Below, one piece after another: positions 43,368 through 52,734 of a DNA stretch of 64,000 bases. Both the position numbers and the translations under genes were made by a program. Source of the DNA: Methylophaga sp. GTDB taxonomy: Bacteria; Pseudomonadota; Gammaproteobacteria; Nitrosococcales; Methylophagaceae. The notes under the pieces were generated by a model, which ran no database searches, was not told the DNA's origin, and was given only the letters and a program-made list of their open reading frames with translations. Positions within the stretch are counted from its first letter, which is position 1. Each line of letters opens with the position of its first letter. The stretch covers positions 124,001 to 188,000 of the forward strand of contig NZ_VENF01000003.1 of the NCBI RefSeq assembly GCF_009711715.1, in the 5' to 3' direction.

Positions 43368-43748
43368 ATGAGCGCAAAGTACACCCTGAAGATCCTGGCA
43401 GATTTTGCATCGGCCCATACCCTCAGAGACTATCCTGGGGATTGCAGCCGTATGCATGGCCACAACTGGAAACTGGAGGTTGAGGTAACGGCCACGGCGC
43501 TGAATGAGCATGGCATGGGCATGGATTTCAAGACCATGAAAACCGCTGCCCGTGAACTGGCCAAAACCCTGGATCACCGGTATCTGAACGACATTCCGCC
43601 GTTCGATACCATTAACCCGACGGCAGAAAATATCGCACGGTATTTCTATCAGAAACTCAGCGATACCCTGAATAATGACACTGCCAAGATTTCAGGTGTC
43701 ACCCTGTGGGAAACAGACCGCGCCTGTGTGAAATATAGCGAGGAATAA
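43368..43748 (+). CDS. queD: 6-carboxy-tetrahydropterin synthase QueD
   Basis: QueD makes 6-carboxy-5,6,7,8-tetrahydropterin from dihydroneopterin triphosphate for queuosine. The 126-residue protein has the zinc histidines in ASAHTL and MHGHNW and a nearby cysteine in GDCSRMHGH, the catalytic position of QueD-type PTPS proteins. The downstream folE2 supplies the dihydroneopterin triphosphate substrate, so the pair covers the first two pathway steps. A TATAAT hexamer at 43352-43357 could be its promoter. Confidence 0.9.
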   Translation: MSAKYTLKILADFASAHTLRDYPGDCSRMHGHNWKLEVEVTATALNEHGMGMDFKTMKTAARELAKTLDHRYLNDIPPFDTINPTAENIARYFYQKLSDTLNNDTAKISGVTLWETDRACVKYSEE

Positions 43749-43752
43749 CTGA

Positions 43753-44559
43753 ATGAGTACAACGCCATCCAGCAAGAACGACGAAATCGAAGACGTACAG
43801 AATATTGCCGACCAGCGTAAAATCGCCATCGATAAGGTAGGTATCAAAGATATCAAACACCCTATCAAGGTCAGCGACCGTACCACCGGTGAGCAACACA
43901 CCGTGGCTAACTTCAATATGTACGTGAACCTGCCGCATCATTTCAAAGGCACGCACATGTCTCGTTTCGTTGAAATCCTCAACCAGCACGAGCGCGAAAT
44001 CACGGTCAAATCATTCCGTGAAATGCTGGGTGAAATGACCGAACGTCTGGATGCCGAGTCCGGCTACATCGAAATGAACTTCCCCTACTTCGTCAACAAG
44101 GAAGCGCCGATTTCCAAAGTGCGCAGCCTGATGGATTACGATGTTACCTTTATCGGTGAAATCAAGGGTGATAAAACAGCCATGAACGTGAAGGTTGTTG
44201 TCCCTGTGACAAGCCTGTGCCCTTGCTCCAAGAATATCTCGGACTATGGTGCCCATAACCAGCGTTCACACGTGACTTTAACGGTGCGGGTTGAAAGCTT
44301 TGTCTGGATTGAAGACCTGATTGACCTGGTAGAGAAACAGGCCTCCTGCGAAATCTACGGTCTGCTGAAGCGTCCGGATGAGAAATATGTCACTGAGCGT
44401 GCCTATGACAACCCGAAATTCGTGGAAGATATGGTGCGTGATGTTGCTGCACAACTGAATGAAGACAAGCGCATTACTGCCTATATCGTGGAATCAGAAA
44501 ACTTTGAATCTATCCACAATCACTCGGCCTATGCGCTTATCAGCAAAGGCTTCGATTGA
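43753..44559 (+). CDS. folE2: GTP cyclohydrolase I, FolE2 type
   Basis: FolE2 converts GTP to dihydroneopterin triphosphate, the entry to folate and queuosine. It is the type that does not need zinc. The 268-residue protein has the COG1469 motifs [17 protein letters not shown] (about residues 56-72), the [22 protein letters not shown] block with the metal-site Cys (about 151-172), and [11 protein letters not shown]-like C-terminus ([15 protein letters not shown]). It starts four bases after queD, so they are co-transcribed. A strong terminator follows. Confidence 0.95.
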   Translation: MSTTPSSKNDEIEDVQNIADQRKIAIDKVGIKDIKHPIKVSDRTTGEQHTVANFNMYVNLPHHFKGTHMSRFVEILNQHEREITVKSFREMLGEMTERLDAESGYIEMNFPYFVNKEAPISKVRSLMDYDVTFIGEIKGDKTAMNVKVVVPVTSLCPCSKNISDYGAHNQRSHVTLTVRVESFVWIEDLIDLVEKQASCEIYGLLKRPDEKYVTERAYDNPKFVEDMVRDVAAQLNEDKRITAYIVESENFESIHNHSAYALISKGFD

Positions 44560-44574
44560 TTAGCGCGTTGAGAT

Positions 44575-44604
44575 AAAAAAGCCCGGTTCGCCGGGCTTTT
44601 TTTT
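44575..44604. terminator. Bidirectional rho-independent terminator
   Basis: GCCCGG (44581-44586) and CCGGGC (44591-44596) enclose a TTCG loop, with six A residues before and eight T residues after. It separates folE2 from the converging aspartyl protease gene. Confidence 0.9.
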
Positions 44605-44606
44605 GC

Positions 44607-45251
44607 TCAGTATTTTTGCCGCAAATCCAGCCGCTCACCGTTATGTTCGATATCCAGCTGTCCCAGAAATGTCATGCCCAGCAGGGCCGTGGACGGTTCC
44701 GGTCCGTCCAGCACCACCGCCCCCACGTTATAGACCTTGATATCATCAATCTGCACATAGTCGAGCGTGACTTTATAACCAAAGCCGGTACCGGAAGCCG
44801 TTCGCACACCGACCTGCTCGCCACGATAAAAATCAATACCCAGCCTTTCCGCTGTGGCCGCATTCAGCGCTACCGAGAAAGCGCCGGTGTCGACCAGAAA
44901 ATCGACGGTGTAACCGTTCACCGTACCAGTGGTCAGATACATGCCATCAGTGGGCCAGAGGCTGACCTGGGGTTGTTCCGGTGGCGGCGAAAACTGCGTA
45001 CTGATGCGATCACCGAGCGGAAAAGTCTGTCTTTCGCCTTTAATTTCCAGCACCGCTTCGCTACTGTTGGCCGCGATCAGCTTGATCCCTTCCGGTGTAC
45101 TCTTACCGACCTTGAGCAGGTGCCGCTCACCATTGACTTCAACCACCGCCTTGTCAGCAAACAGGCCGACGACGAGGATATCGAGTTCTTCAGCCGCTGC
45201 TGCAAGACTGTTTAACAGTATAATAAGCGCGGTAAACCAATATTTCGTCAT
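44607..45251 (-). CDS. Exported retropepsin-like aspartyl protease (clan AA)
   Basis: This protein of about 214 residues has a signal peptide, MTKYWFTALIILLNSLAAAA, and a C-terminal retropepsin-like domain. The active-site motif is VDTGA in YTVDFLVDTGAFSVAL, and the family ending STALLGMTFL is present. This is the TIGR02281 bacterial aspartyl protease group, which probably works as a dimer in the periplasm. In-frame starts exist at 45263 and 45251; neither has a strong ribosome site and the shorter is used here. It diverges from the mobA-mobB gene. Confidence 0.82.
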   Translation of the reverse strand: MTKYWFTALIILLNSLAAAAEELDILVVGLFADKAVVEVNGERHLLKVGKSTPEGIKLIAANSSEAVLEIKGERQTFPLGDRISTQFSPPPEQPQVSLWPTDGMYLTTGTVNGYTVDFLVDTGAFSVALNAATAERLGIDFYRGEQVGVRTASGTGFGYKVTLDYVQIDDIKVYNVGAVVLDGPEPSTALLGMTFLGQLDIEHNGERLDLRQKY

Positions 45252-45279
45252 GATTTTTTCCATTTTCAAGCAGGCTTAA

Positions 45280-46395
45280 ATGAGTGTTCAACCCTATCCT
45301 TCCGTGACCGGCGTGATTCTGGCGGGTGGTCTTGCCCGCCGTATGGGCGGCGGTGATAAAGGTTTGCTCCTTTATCAGGGCCGTGCCATGGTTCGTCATG
45401 CTGCCAGCGCCATGCTGCCTCAGGTCGACACGCTTATTATTAACGCTAACCGCAATATTGACCAGTATCAGCAGCTCGGTTATCCCGTGGTCAGCGATTC
45501 GATTGAAGGTTTTCACGGGCCACTGGCCGGCATGCTCACCGCGATGGAAAACACCGATGCGGACTATATTCTTACCGCGCCCTGTGACTCGCCTTTCATC
45601 TCCCCTGTCTTGCGCCGGCGGATGATGGAAACCATGCTGATGAACGGCAAGGAGCTCGCTGTGGCCAGTGATGGCGAGCGCTTACAGCCCGTGTTCAGCC
45701 TGATACCAACCCGGCTTAAAGGTGAACTCCGTGCCTTTCTGAAACAGGGTGAGCGCAAAATCGACCGCTGGCTAACGCAATACAAGCTGGCTGAAGTCGA
45801 CTTCTCTGATCAGCCCGAAACTTTTGTAAACTTCAATCACCCGGAAGATCTTGAGCGTGCTGCCAATGTTAAAGCCCCGTTACCGATGCTCGGTATTGCG
45901 GCATTCAGTGGTACCGGTAAAACCACCTTACTGACTCAGTTGCTGCCGGTCTTGAATCAGCGCGGGCTGCGGGTCGCCGTGATCAAACATGCCCATCATA
46001 ACTTCGATATCGATAAGCCCGGCAAGGACAGTTATGAAATCCGTGAAGCCGGCGCGCAGCAAATGCTGATTGCATCATCACGGATGATGGCATTGATGGA
46101 GAAAAGCGAGAATGCAGATAACGATCCGCGACTCGTCGACTTATTGCCCCGGCTGGATGTCAGCAAACTCGATCTGATTCTGGTCGAAGGTTTCAAGCAT
46201 GAGCTCATTCCCAAGATAGAACTGCATCGACCCAGCCTTGGAAAACCACTGCTTTTCAGGGATGATCCACAGATTATTGCCATCGCCTCCGATGAAGCCG
46301 TTGCTGACACTGATGCAGTGCACAAGCTGGACATCAATGATATCGGGGCCATCGCTGACTTTATCGAACAATTTTTGCATTCATGGACCGCCTGA
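45280..46395 (+). CDS. mobA: MobA-MobB fusion: molybdenum cofactor guanylyltransferase and GTP-binding adaptor
   Basis: This 371-residue protein joins MobA (about 1-195), which attaches GMP to molybdopterin, to MobB (about 200-370), a GTPase-like adaptor. MobA signature: GVILAGGLARRMGGGDKGLLL at 11-31. MobB signature: Walker A SGTGKTTLLTQL near residue 211 and the VIKHAHHNFDIDKPGKDSYE block. The two are usually separate genes; the fused form is known but less common. moeA follows at once, so this is a molybdenum cofactor operon. Here mobA and mobB are covered by one symbol. Confidence 0.93.
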   Translation: MSVQPYPSVTGVILAGGLARRMGGGDKGLLLYQGRAMVRHAASAMLPQVDTLIINANRNIDQYQQLGYPVVSDSIEGFHGPLAGMLTAMENTDADYILTAPCDSPFISPVLRRRMMETMLMNGKELAVASDGERLQPVFSLIPTRLKGELRAFLKQGERKIDRWLTQYKLAEVDFSDQPETFVNFNHPEDLERAANVKAPLPMLGIAAFSGTGKTTLLTQLLPVLNQRGLRVAVIKHAHHNFDIDKPGKDSYEIREAGAQQMLIASSRMMALMEKSENADNDPRLVDLLPRLDVSKLDLILVEGFKHELIPKIELHRPSLGKPLLFRDDPQIIAIASDEAVADTDAVHKLDINDIGAIADFIEQFLHSWTA

Positions 46396-46397
46396 CT

Positions 46398-47657
46398 ATG
46401 GCCGAATTTACTCCCCAACCCAGTTGTGCCGATCCGCAGGATCAGCAAAGTCTCAGTGTTGAAGAGGCACGTGCCCAGATTGAACAGTTACTGACACCGG
46501 TCAGCAGCTGGCAGAAACTCGCCCTGCGTGAAGCGCTGGGTCATATTCTGCATGCGCCGGTGATTTCCCCACTGCAGGTGCCGCCGCATAACAACTCGGC
46601 GATGGATGGCTATGCCATTCACAGCGGGGATATGCAGGCTGACAGTTACTCGCTGAGATTGGTGGGTACCGCCTTTGCCGGTCAGCCTTATCAGGGGCCT
46701 GTCGCTCGCGGGGAATGCGTGCGGATCATGACCGGCGCAATGATGCCGCCGGAATGCGATACCGTGATCATGCAGGAACACGTTGAAGTCAACGGTGAAC
46801 AGATTACGGTTCACGGTGATCATCAGCCCGGACAGAATGTACGCATGGCTGGTGAAGATATTCAACAGGGTCAGACCGTTTTGCCGGCAGGTCATCGTAT
46901 TATGCCGGCTGATATGGGACTGATTGCCTCGCTGGGTATCGGTGAAATCAGGGTCAAACGTAAAATCAGGGTCGCCTTTTTCTCCACCGGCGATGAACTG
47001 CGTTCTATTGGCGAACCACTGGAAGCCGGTCAGATTTACGACAGTAACCGCTACACACTCTACGGCATGCTCAAAAGGCTTGATGCCGATGTGCTCGATA
47101 TGGGTGTGATACCCGATGAAAAAGCCGCGCTCAAAAATGCGCTGGCTCAAGCAGCCGCCGAAGCCGATGTGGTCATCACTTCCGGTGGCGTATCGGTCGG
47201 TGATGCGGATTACGTGAAGGAAATGCTGGCTGAACTGGGCCAGGTCAATTTCTGGAAAATCGCGATGAAACCCGGTCGTCCGCTCGCCTTTGGTAAAATA
47301 AATGACGCCCTGTTCTTCGGTCTGCCCGGCAACCCGGTGTCGGTGATGGTGACCTTCTATCAGTTTGTGCAGCCGGCTTTGAAAAAAATGGCTGGTGAGA
47401 ATGCGCACCCGCTGCCTTTAATGCAGGTGGAAACTGACAGCCGAATCCGCAAACGACCCGGCCGTTTCGAATTTCAGCGCGGCATTCTGTTTGAAGATGA
47501 AATCGGCCGCCTGAAAGTAAACACCACCGGACAGCAGGGCTCGGGCATTCTGCGCTCGATGAGCGTAGCCAACTGCTTCATCCTGCTGGATGAAGACTGT
47601 GACGGCATTGAGCCCGGCACTCTCGTTACCGTTCAACCTTTTGCAGGTCTGGTTTAA
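46398..47657 (+). CDS. moeA: Molybdopterin molybdenumtransferase MoeA
   Basis: MoeA inserts molybdate into adenylylated molybdopterin. The protein has about 419 residues from the ATG at 46398, two bases after the mobA stop; an in-frame ATG at 46383 would overlap it. Motifs include [23 protein letters not shown] (about 54-66), [44 protein letters not shown] and [10 protein letters not shown] ... GLPGNPVS, all in family order. With the upstream MobA-MobB fusion it completes the cofactor-charging steps; molybdoenzyme genes are not in the window. Confidence 0.95.
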   Translation: MAEFTPQPSCADPQDQQSLSVEEARAQIEQLLTPVSSWQKLALREALGHILHAPVISPLQVPPHNNSAMDGYAIHSGDMQADSYSLRLVGTAFAGQPYQGPVARGECVRIMTGAMMPPECDTVIMQEHVEVNGEQITVHGDHQPGQNVRMAGEDIQQGQTVLPAGHRIMPADMGLIASLGIGEIRVKRKIRVAFFSTGDELRSIGEPLEAGQIYDSNRYTLYGMLKRLDADVLDMGVIPDEKAALKNALAQAAAEADVVITSGGVSVGDADYVKEMLAELGQVNFWKIAMKPGRPLAFGKINDALFFGLPGNPVSVMVTFYQFVQPALKKMAGENAHPLPLMQVETDSRIRKRPGRFEFQRGILFEDEIGRLKVNTTGQQGSGILRSMSVANCFILLDEDCDGIEPGTLVTVQPFAGLV

Positions 47658-47659
47658 TC

Positions 47660-48523
47660 ATGTCTGAAGCACTCGTAAAGCAACAACGCGAATTCAATAA
47701 ACTGCGTAAGCGTCTGCGCCGCAATGTCGGCCAGGCTATCGCCGATTACAATATGATTCAGGACGGAGACAAGGTCATGGTATGCCTCTCGGGCGGCAAG
47801 GACAGTTACACCATGCTGGATATCCTGATTAATCTGCGCGACCATGCACCGATTAATTTCGAACTGATAGCGGTCAATCTGGATCAGAAGCAGCCCGGCT
47901 TCCCGGAACATGTGCTGCCGGAATATCTGTCGTCGATTGATGTGCCTTTTCATATTATCGAAAAAGACACCTACAGTATCGTCAAGGAAGTCGTACCGGA
48001 AGGCAAAACCACCTGCGGCATCTGCTCGCGGCTGCGCCGCGGTTCACTCTATGGCTATGCCCGTGAAAACGGCATCAGCAAAATCGCATTGGGCCACCAC
48101 CGCGACGATATTATTGAAACCCTGTTCCTGAACATGTTCTACGGGAGCAAGATCAAGGCCATGCCGCCCAAGCTGCTCAGTGATGATAAAAGCAATATCG
48201 TGATTCGGCCTTTGGCCTATGCCTGTGAGGCTGACATTGCCCGTTATGCCGAGGCGATGCAATTCCCGATTATTCCCTGCAATCTGTGCGGTTCACAGGA
48301 AAACCTGCAACGTCAGAAAATCAAGGAAATGCTGCAAAGTTGGGAACGGGAAACCCCCGGGCGACTGGAAAATATCTTCCGCAGTATTCAGAACATCTCG
48401 CCATCTCAGCTGGCTGATGCAGATTTATTTAACTTCACTGATCTGGAACTGGAACGTGAAGAATCCGCTGAAGAGAAAAATCTGTTTTCGGATGATCTGC
48501 AGCAACCGGCTCTGGCCCGCTGA
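47660..48523 (+). CDS. ttcA: tRNA 2-thiocytidine(32) synthetase TtcA
   Basis: TtcA is an iron-sulfur enzyme that thiolates cytidine 32 of tRNA. The 287-residue protein has the PP-loop SGGKDS at about residues 39-44, followed by the 4Fe-4S cysteines CGIC at about 119-122, then [14 protein letters not shown] (about 148-161) and [13 protein letters not shown], which supplies the third cysteine. The acidic C-terminus is short. It starts two bases after the moeA stop and ends the molybdenum cofactor-ttcA run of genes. An unusual AT-rich intergenic region follows. Confidence 0.95.
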   Translation: MSEALVKQQREFNKLRKRLRRNVGQAIADYNMIQDGDKVMVCLSGGKDSYTMLDILINLRDHAPINFELIAVNLDQKQPGFPEHVLPEYLSSIDVPFHIIEKDTYSIVKEVVPEGKTTCGICSRLRRGSLYGYARENGISKIALGHHRDDIIETLFLNMFYGSKIKAMPPKLLSDDKSNIVIRPLAYACEADIARYAEAMQFPIIPCNLCGSQENLQRQKIKEMLQSWERETPGRLENIFRSIQNISPSQLADADLFNFTDLELEREESAEEKNLFSDDLQQPALAR

Positions 48524-48598
48524 GATTATTAAACCGGTATTTGGAAAGAAAGTTATCACCAGTTAGCAAGCAAATTATTCTTGCTTGATAAGATTCAC

Positions 48599-48715
48599 CG
48601 CTAAGTCATTGAATCTCTCAAAAATTAATATAAGTTATTGTTTTTAATTAGCAATTTATTATTGACGAGATTTTAACCATTGCCGTGCAGGCTGTTACAG
48701 AATAATGACTTAGCG
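48599..48715. repeat. 12-base inverted repeat flanking an AT-rich segment
   Basis: CGCTAAGTCATT (48599-48610) and AATGACTTAGCG (48704-48715) are perfect reverse complements with 93 bases between them. The core, about 48611-48680, is strongly AT-rich. A related copy, TAAGTCACTGA, stands at 48769-48779. Meaning unknown. Confidence 0.55.
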
Positions 48716-48728
48716 ATTTTCCCATCAG

Positions 48729-48769
48729 TTAACCACAGAGTTATCCACAGAAAATGTGGGTAACTCTGT
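48729..48769. promoter_or_regulatory. DnaA-box palindrome
   Basis: ACAGAGTTATCCACA (48735-48749) and TGTGGGTAACTCTGT (48755-48769) form a long inverted repeat with one T/G mismatch and a five-base centre. It contains a consensus DnaA box, TTATCCACA (48741-48749), an opposed TTACCCACA (48763-48755) and an adjacent TTAACCACA (48729-48737). The 272-base gap 48524-48795 holds no gene. There is no T-run to suggest a terminator. Confidence 0.55.
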
Positions 48770-48795
48770 AAGTCACTGATCAAGACTGCAAGTGC

Positions 48796-49188
48796 TTATT
48801 TTTGCAGTGGTGGTGGCGTAAAATCTTCCGCAAACTCCAATGCATTACCATCAGGATCCCGGCAGAAAAACGCGGCCCGTCCGGACTTACTGCGCGAATA
48901 TTCAATATTGGCCGCATCCAGCCGGGTTGCCAAAGCCTCCAGATCCTCGACAACCAGTGCCAGGTGGCGATCACGGCCACCATGAGCCGGACGGCCTTCA
49001 GTGGAATCCGGATTGGGCAACTGCATCAGGTGAATCATCTGATCGTCACCGATATCCAGCCAGGCGCCGTCAAACGGAAAGTCGGGGCGATTGGGATTGA
49101 GCGGCAACTGCAGCACATCACAATAGAATTTAAGTGAGCGCGGAACATCTTCGACAAGGAAACTGGCGTGCGCGATTGATTTGATCAT
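48796..49188 (-). CDS. VOC-family (glyoxalase-like) protein
   Basis: This 130-residue protein is a single glyoxalase/VOC domain: SIAHASFLVEDVPRSLKFYCDVL at the start, HLMQLPNPDS and HGGRDRHLALVVEDLEAL in the middle, and RAAFFCRDPDGNALEFAED near the end. The metal ligands H8, E and H of glyoxalase-type enzymes can be mapped to these motifs. The substrate is unknown. No strong ribosome site was seen before the ATG. It is monocistronic. Confidence 0.85.
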   Translation of the reverse strand: MIKSIAHASFLVEDVPRSLKFYCDVLQLPLNPNRPDFPFDGAWLDIGDDQMIHLMQLPNPDSTEGRPAHGGRDRHLALVVEDLEALATRLDAANIEYSRSKSGRAAFFCRDPDGNALEFAEDFTPPPLQK

Positions 49189-49288
49189 GCTTTAACCCGA
49201 TTGGTTGATGAAAAACAATCTGCTTGCCACTGTAAGGCAAAACAGCTGATTGCTTATTTTAACGTGAAGCGACAGCTGTACCCAAGAT

Positions 49289-50173
49289 TCAGGGCATTTT
49301 ACCGAGTCGTGCCATGCCGTAGGCGGCGATGAATATCAGTGCCCCGCCCAGCCATTCAGCACCACTCATACTTTCATCCGTCAGCAGCCAGGCGGATACT
49401 GCTGCGACCAGCAATTCAAACAGCATCAAAATGGCTGCACGGAATACGGCAATGCGCGCCAGCCCATAAAGCACTGCCACGGTCATTGACACAAAAGCCA
49501 GGCCGCCGAATATGGCCACCATGAGCCAGATATTGATGCTGACCTCGGGTAGTGTGGCCTGCTGCAGGAAAAGCACGGCAATCGCCACAATCACCACGCC
49601 CCAGTAAACAGTAAAAGTTTTGATTTCCATCGGCACTACCGCCAGCTTGCGGCTGAGCACGTTATTTACCGAAAACATAAAACTGGCAAACAGCGCCAGC
49701 CAGTCAGCCAGCCCGTGTGGCCAGGGAAAGCCGATTTCCGGATGCCACAGCATCATAAAAGTGCCTGACATCGCGATCAGAATCATCAGCAGCGACTGCC
49801 GCGATATACGTTCACCCAGCCACCAGTGACCGAGTAGCACAGACCACAGTGGGGACAGGTAAAACAGCAGCATCACGCGCACGACTTCACCTTCAATCAG
49901 GGCCACCAGAAAAGCCAGGTTGGTCAGTCCGGCTGCCAGCGCCAGGGCCCATAGTGTCGGTGGCCAGTGATGCTGAAGCCGTTTTCTGATCCAGAGCAGT
50001 TGTGCCGTCGCCGTCAGTGCCGCAGCGACATAGGCAATCAGGGTCGTCCACACCACCGGCATACCGACTTGTTCCAGCAAACGCATCGGATACCAGATAA
50101 GTCCCCACATCGCGGCAGAGAAGAGGATGGCACCGACGGCCAGTGAATATTCTTTGTTGTATGTATTACTCAT
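49289..50173 (-). CDS. EamA-family DMT transporter
   Basis: This 294-residue protein has ten membrane helices in two EamA repeats, with WGLIWYPMRLLEQVGMPV in the first helix hairpin and SVNNVLSRKLA starting the second repeat (about residue 160). Members export amino acids, sugars or other metabolites; the substrate is unknown. Start 50173 (ATG, with AAGGTG upstream) is chosen over the in-frame GTG two codons earlier. It diverges from dapC. Confidence 0.87.
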   Translation of the reverse strand: MSNTYNKEYSLAVGAILFSAAMWGLIWYPMRLLEQVGMPVVWTTLIAYVAAALTATAQLLWIRKRLQHHWPPTLWALALAAGLTNLAFLVALIEGEVVRVMLLFYLSPLWSVLLGHWWLGERISRQSLLMILIAMSGTFMMLWHPEIGFPWPHGLADWLALFASFMFSVNNVLSRKLAVVPMEIKTFTVYWGVVIVAIAVLFLQQATLPEVSINIWLMVAIFGGLAFVSMTVAVLYGLARIAVFRAAILMLFELLVAAVSAWLLTDESMSGAEWLGGALIFIAAYGMARLGKMP

Positions 50174-50245
50174 CGCCACACCTTATACCACGAGAGGCAG
50201 CTAACCCGTTATAATGGTCTGATTTTTCATTCTTCTCTGGTCGTT

Positions 50246-51442
50246 ATGAATCCGGAACTGGCAAAACTGCATCCCTATCCTTTTGAAAAACTGGCGCAGC
50301 TCAAACAAGGTTGTCATCCGCCGGAGGACCTGCCCCATATTGCGCTTTCAATCGGTGAACCCAAACACCCGACACCCGGCTTTATCACTGAAGCGGTGAT
50401 TACTCACCTGCATGGATTGTCGAGCTATCCGACCACAGCCGGCACGAATGAACTGCGTCATGCGATCGCAACCTGGCTGGATCAACGGTTTCAGCTGGAC
50501 GGTCATATCAATGCCATGACCCAGGTCTTACCGGTTAACGGCACCCGTGAAGCCTTGTTTTCCTTCGCTCAGGCCGTGATCGACCGCAGTGAAAATCCGC
50601 TGGTCGTGATGCCCAATCCTTTCTATCAGATTTATGAAGGCGCCGCGATTCTGGCCGGTGCCGAACCGTTTTATCTTAACTGCGATGCGGGAAATGGCTT
50701 TATTCCTGATTTTGAATCAGTCAGTGAAGCCACCTGGCAGCGCTGCCAGCTCTTGTATATCTGCAGCCCGGGCAATCCGACCGGCGCCGTGATTGATGAA
50801 CAAACCCTGCAGCGACTTATCGAACTGGCTCACCAGCATGATTTTGTGATTGCCGCCGATGAGTGCTACTCGGAAATTTACCATGATGAAGCACAGCCAC
50901 CGGTGGGCCTGCTGCAAGCTGCCTATAACGGTGGATACACGGATATGAGCCGCTGCGTGGTCTTCCACAGCCTGTCCAAGCGTTCCAATGCACCGGGCTT
51001 GCGCAGTGGTTTTGTCGCCGGTGATGCCGCCATTCTCAAACAATTTCTGCGTTACCGGACCTATCACGGTTGTTCGATGCCTCCGGCGACCCAGGCTGCC
51101 TCGATTTCAGCCTGGGAGGATGAAGCGCATGTGGCGCATAACCGCGATCTTTATCGGGAAAAATTCGAAGCGGTTCTGGAAATCCTGTCACCGGTCATGA
51201 ACGTCTACATGCCGGAAGCCAGCTTTTATTTATGGGCGGAGACACCGCTTGCCGACACCGAATTTGCCCGTCAGCTGTTTGAACAGCAGAATGTCACCGT
51301 TTTACCGGGCAGCTATCTGGGGCGTGACACGGCCGAAGGCAACCCGGGTGCCAACCGCGTTCGTATGGCCCTGGTGGCACCACTGGAAGAATGTATTGAG
51401 GCTGCTCACCGCATCCGCAGCCTGATCGAAAAATTAAATTAA
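50246..51442 (+). CDS. dapC: N-succinyldiaminopimelate aminotransferase DapC
   Basis: DapC transfers an amino group to N-succinyl-2-amino-6-ketopimelate in the succinylase route to lysine and diaminopimelate. The 398-residue class I/II aminotransferase has [12 protein letters not shown] at about residues 33-44, the [11 protein letters not shown] motif (about 173-183), an ADECYSEIY segment, and the PLP lysine in [17 protein letters not shown] (about 239-255). dapD starts 16 bases after its stop, and dapE lies in the same run, which confirms the pathway. Confidence 0.92.
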   Translation: MNPELAKLHPYPFEKLAQLKQGCHPPEDLPHIALSIGEPKHPTPGFITEAVITHLHGLSSYPTTAGTNELRHAIATWLDQRFQLDGHINAMTQVLPVNGTREALFSFAQAVIDRSENPLVVMPNPFYQIYEGAAILAGAEPFYLNCDAGNGFIPDFESVSEATWQRCQLLYICSPGNPTGAVIDEQTLQRLIELAHQHDFVIAADECYSEIYHDEAQPPVGLLQAAYNGGYTDMSRCVVFHSLSKRSNAPGLRSGFVAGDAAILKQFLRYRTYHGCSMPPATQAASISAWEDEAHVAHNRDLYREKFEAVLEILSPVMNVYMPEASFYLWAETPLADTEFARQLFEQQNVTVLPGSYLGRDTAEGNPGANRVRMALVAPLEECIEAAHRIRSLIEKLN

Positions 51443-51458
51443 ATCAATGGAGAACCTC

Positions 51459-52280
51459 ATGAGCGATATTCAGAATATTATCGAAGAGGCGTTCGAGCGC
51501 CGTGCTGAAATCAACCCTGCCAATGCTGACAGCGATGTCCGTAATGCGGTCAATGAAGCGCTAGCTATGCTGGACAACGGCAGCGCCCGGGTGGCTGAAA
51601 AACAAAATGGTGACTGGGTCGTCAACCAGTGGCTGAAAAAAGCCGTACTGCTGTCATTCCGTCTGAACGACAACCATCCGATGGCCGGCGGCGAAACCCA
51701 ATACTTCGATAAAGTCGAACCCAAATTCGCCAACTTCTCTGAAGCCGATTTCAATAAGGCCGGGGTCCGTGTTGTCCCGCCCGCCGCTGTGCGTCGTGGT
51801 TCCTATATTGCGCCGGGCGTTGTACTGATGCCGTCTTACGTTAATATCGGCGCCTATGTCGACTCCGGCACCATGGTCGATACCTGGGCCACCGTCGGCA
51901 GCTGTGCCCAGATCGGTAAAAACGTGCATCTGTCTGGCGGCGTTGGTATCGGTGGTGTGCTGGAACCGCTGCAGGCCGGTCCGACCATTATCGAGGACAA
52001 CTGCTTTATCGGTGCCCGTTCTGAAGTCGTGGAAGGCGTCGTGGTGGAAGAGGGCTCTGTAATTTCCATGGGCGTTTACATCGGCCAGAGCACCAAGATT
52101 TTCAACCGCATGACCGGTGAAATCACCTATGGCCGCATACCTGCCGGTTCGGTTGTAGTATCCGGTAATCTGCCATCCAAAGATGGCAGCTACAGCCTCT
52201 ACTGCGCGGTGATCGTCAAACAGGTCGATGAGAAAACCCGTGGTAAAGTGGGTATCAACGAATTGTTGCGCGATATTTAA
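51459..52280 (+). CDS. dapD: Tetrahydrodipicolinate N-succinyltransferase DapD
   Basis: DapD succinylates tetrahydrodipicolinate with succinyl-CoA. The 273-residue protein has an N-terminal helical domain, then left-handed beta-helix hexapeptide repeats (about 105-225, from [15 protein letters not shown] to [15 protein letters not shown]), the usual trimer-forming fold. The start at 51459 follows TGGAGAACC; an upstream in-frame ATG at 51447 is less likely. The gene lies between dapC and the yffB-dapE pair, 107 bases before the next start, where a palindrome occurs. Confidence 0.96.
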   Translation: MSDIQNIIEEAFERRAEINPANADSDVRNAVNEALAMLDNGSARVAEKQNGDWVVNQWLKKAVLLSFRLNDNHPMAGGETQYFDKVEPKFANFSEADFNKAGVRVVPPAAVRRGSYIAPGVVLMPSYVNIGAYVDSGTMVDTWATVGSCAQIGKNVHLSGGVGIGGVLEPLQAGPTIIEDNCFIGARSEVVEGVVVEEGSVISMGVYIGQSTKIFNRMTGEITYGRIPAGSVVVSGNLPSKDGSYSLYCAVIVKQVDEKTRGKVGINELLRDI

Positions 52281-52334
52281 TTCATCGTCTTTCAACAGGC
52301 TCTTAATTCCTTCCACAGGTAGGAAATCACTCTT

Positions 52335-52357
52335 GCCTCTCCACTCCCTGGAGAGGC
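52335..52357. repeat. Hairpin resembling the CCCTCTCC...GGAGAGGGTGAG dispersed repeat
   Basis: GCCTCTCCA (52335-52343) and TGGAGAGGC (52349-52357) form a perfect nine-base stem, followed by AGGGTGAGGAG. The sequence resembles a short palindrome widely scattered in proteobacterial genomes. It lies between dapD and yffB. Confidence 0.45.
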
Positions 52358-52387
52358 AGGGTGAGGAGACTAAATAAAAAAGAATCT

Positions 52388-52732
52388 ATGATTGTTTACG
52401 GCATCAAAAACTGCGATACAGTGAAAAAAGCGCGACGCTGGCTCGATGAGCATGGCGTCCACTACCAGTTTCATGATTTTCGTCAGGATGGGCTGGACGA
52501 GGCCACGATTCATCACTGGCTGCAATCGGTTGACTGGGAAACCCTGCTGAACAAGCGCGGCACCACCTGGCGCAAGCTTGACGATCCACGTAAAGACAAT
52601 CTCGATCAGTCGACTGCTGTAGCATTAATGCTGGCTAATCCGACGCTGATTAAAAGACCCGTTGTTGCGTCTGACAATGGCTGTACAGTGGGCTTCAAAG
52701 AAGCTGACTTTGCCGACAAATTCGGGAAATAA
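52388..52732 (+). CDS. ArsC/Spx-like reductase family protein (YffB type)
   Basis: This 114-residue protein has the ArsC/Spx thioredoxin-like fold, with a single N-terminal cysteine in [16 protein letters not shown], and the [13 protein letters not shown] and LIKRPVV motifs of the YffB/MgsR group. It is commonly found beside dapE, as here (dapE begins two bases after its stop). Arsenate reduction is not implied; a glutathione- or thiol-related role has been proposed for YffB. The start at 52388 is preferred to an in-frame ATG at 52361. Confidence 0.88.
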   Translation: MIVYGIKNCDTVKKARRWLDEHGVHYQFHDFRQDGLDEATIHHWLQSVDWETLLNKRGTTWRKLDDPRKDNLDQSTAVALMLANPTLIKRPVVASDNGCTVGFKEADFADKFGK

Positions 52733-52734
52733 CG

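Noticed and set aside
46488-47408. A 306-codon minus-strand frame inside moeA.
   Set aside because: Antisense shadow of the MoeA gene.
48524-48795. Annotating the DnaA-box region as the chromosomal origin oriC.
   Set aside because: The pattern is suggestive, but the neighbours are not usual for oriC and no genome skew can be seen from here, so it is reported only as a finding.
52388-52732. Calling the YffB-like gene a second arsenate reductase.
   Set aside because: It has a single cysteine and the YffB-type motifs, and it sits beside dapE. The arsenate reductase here is the gene at 30027-30437.
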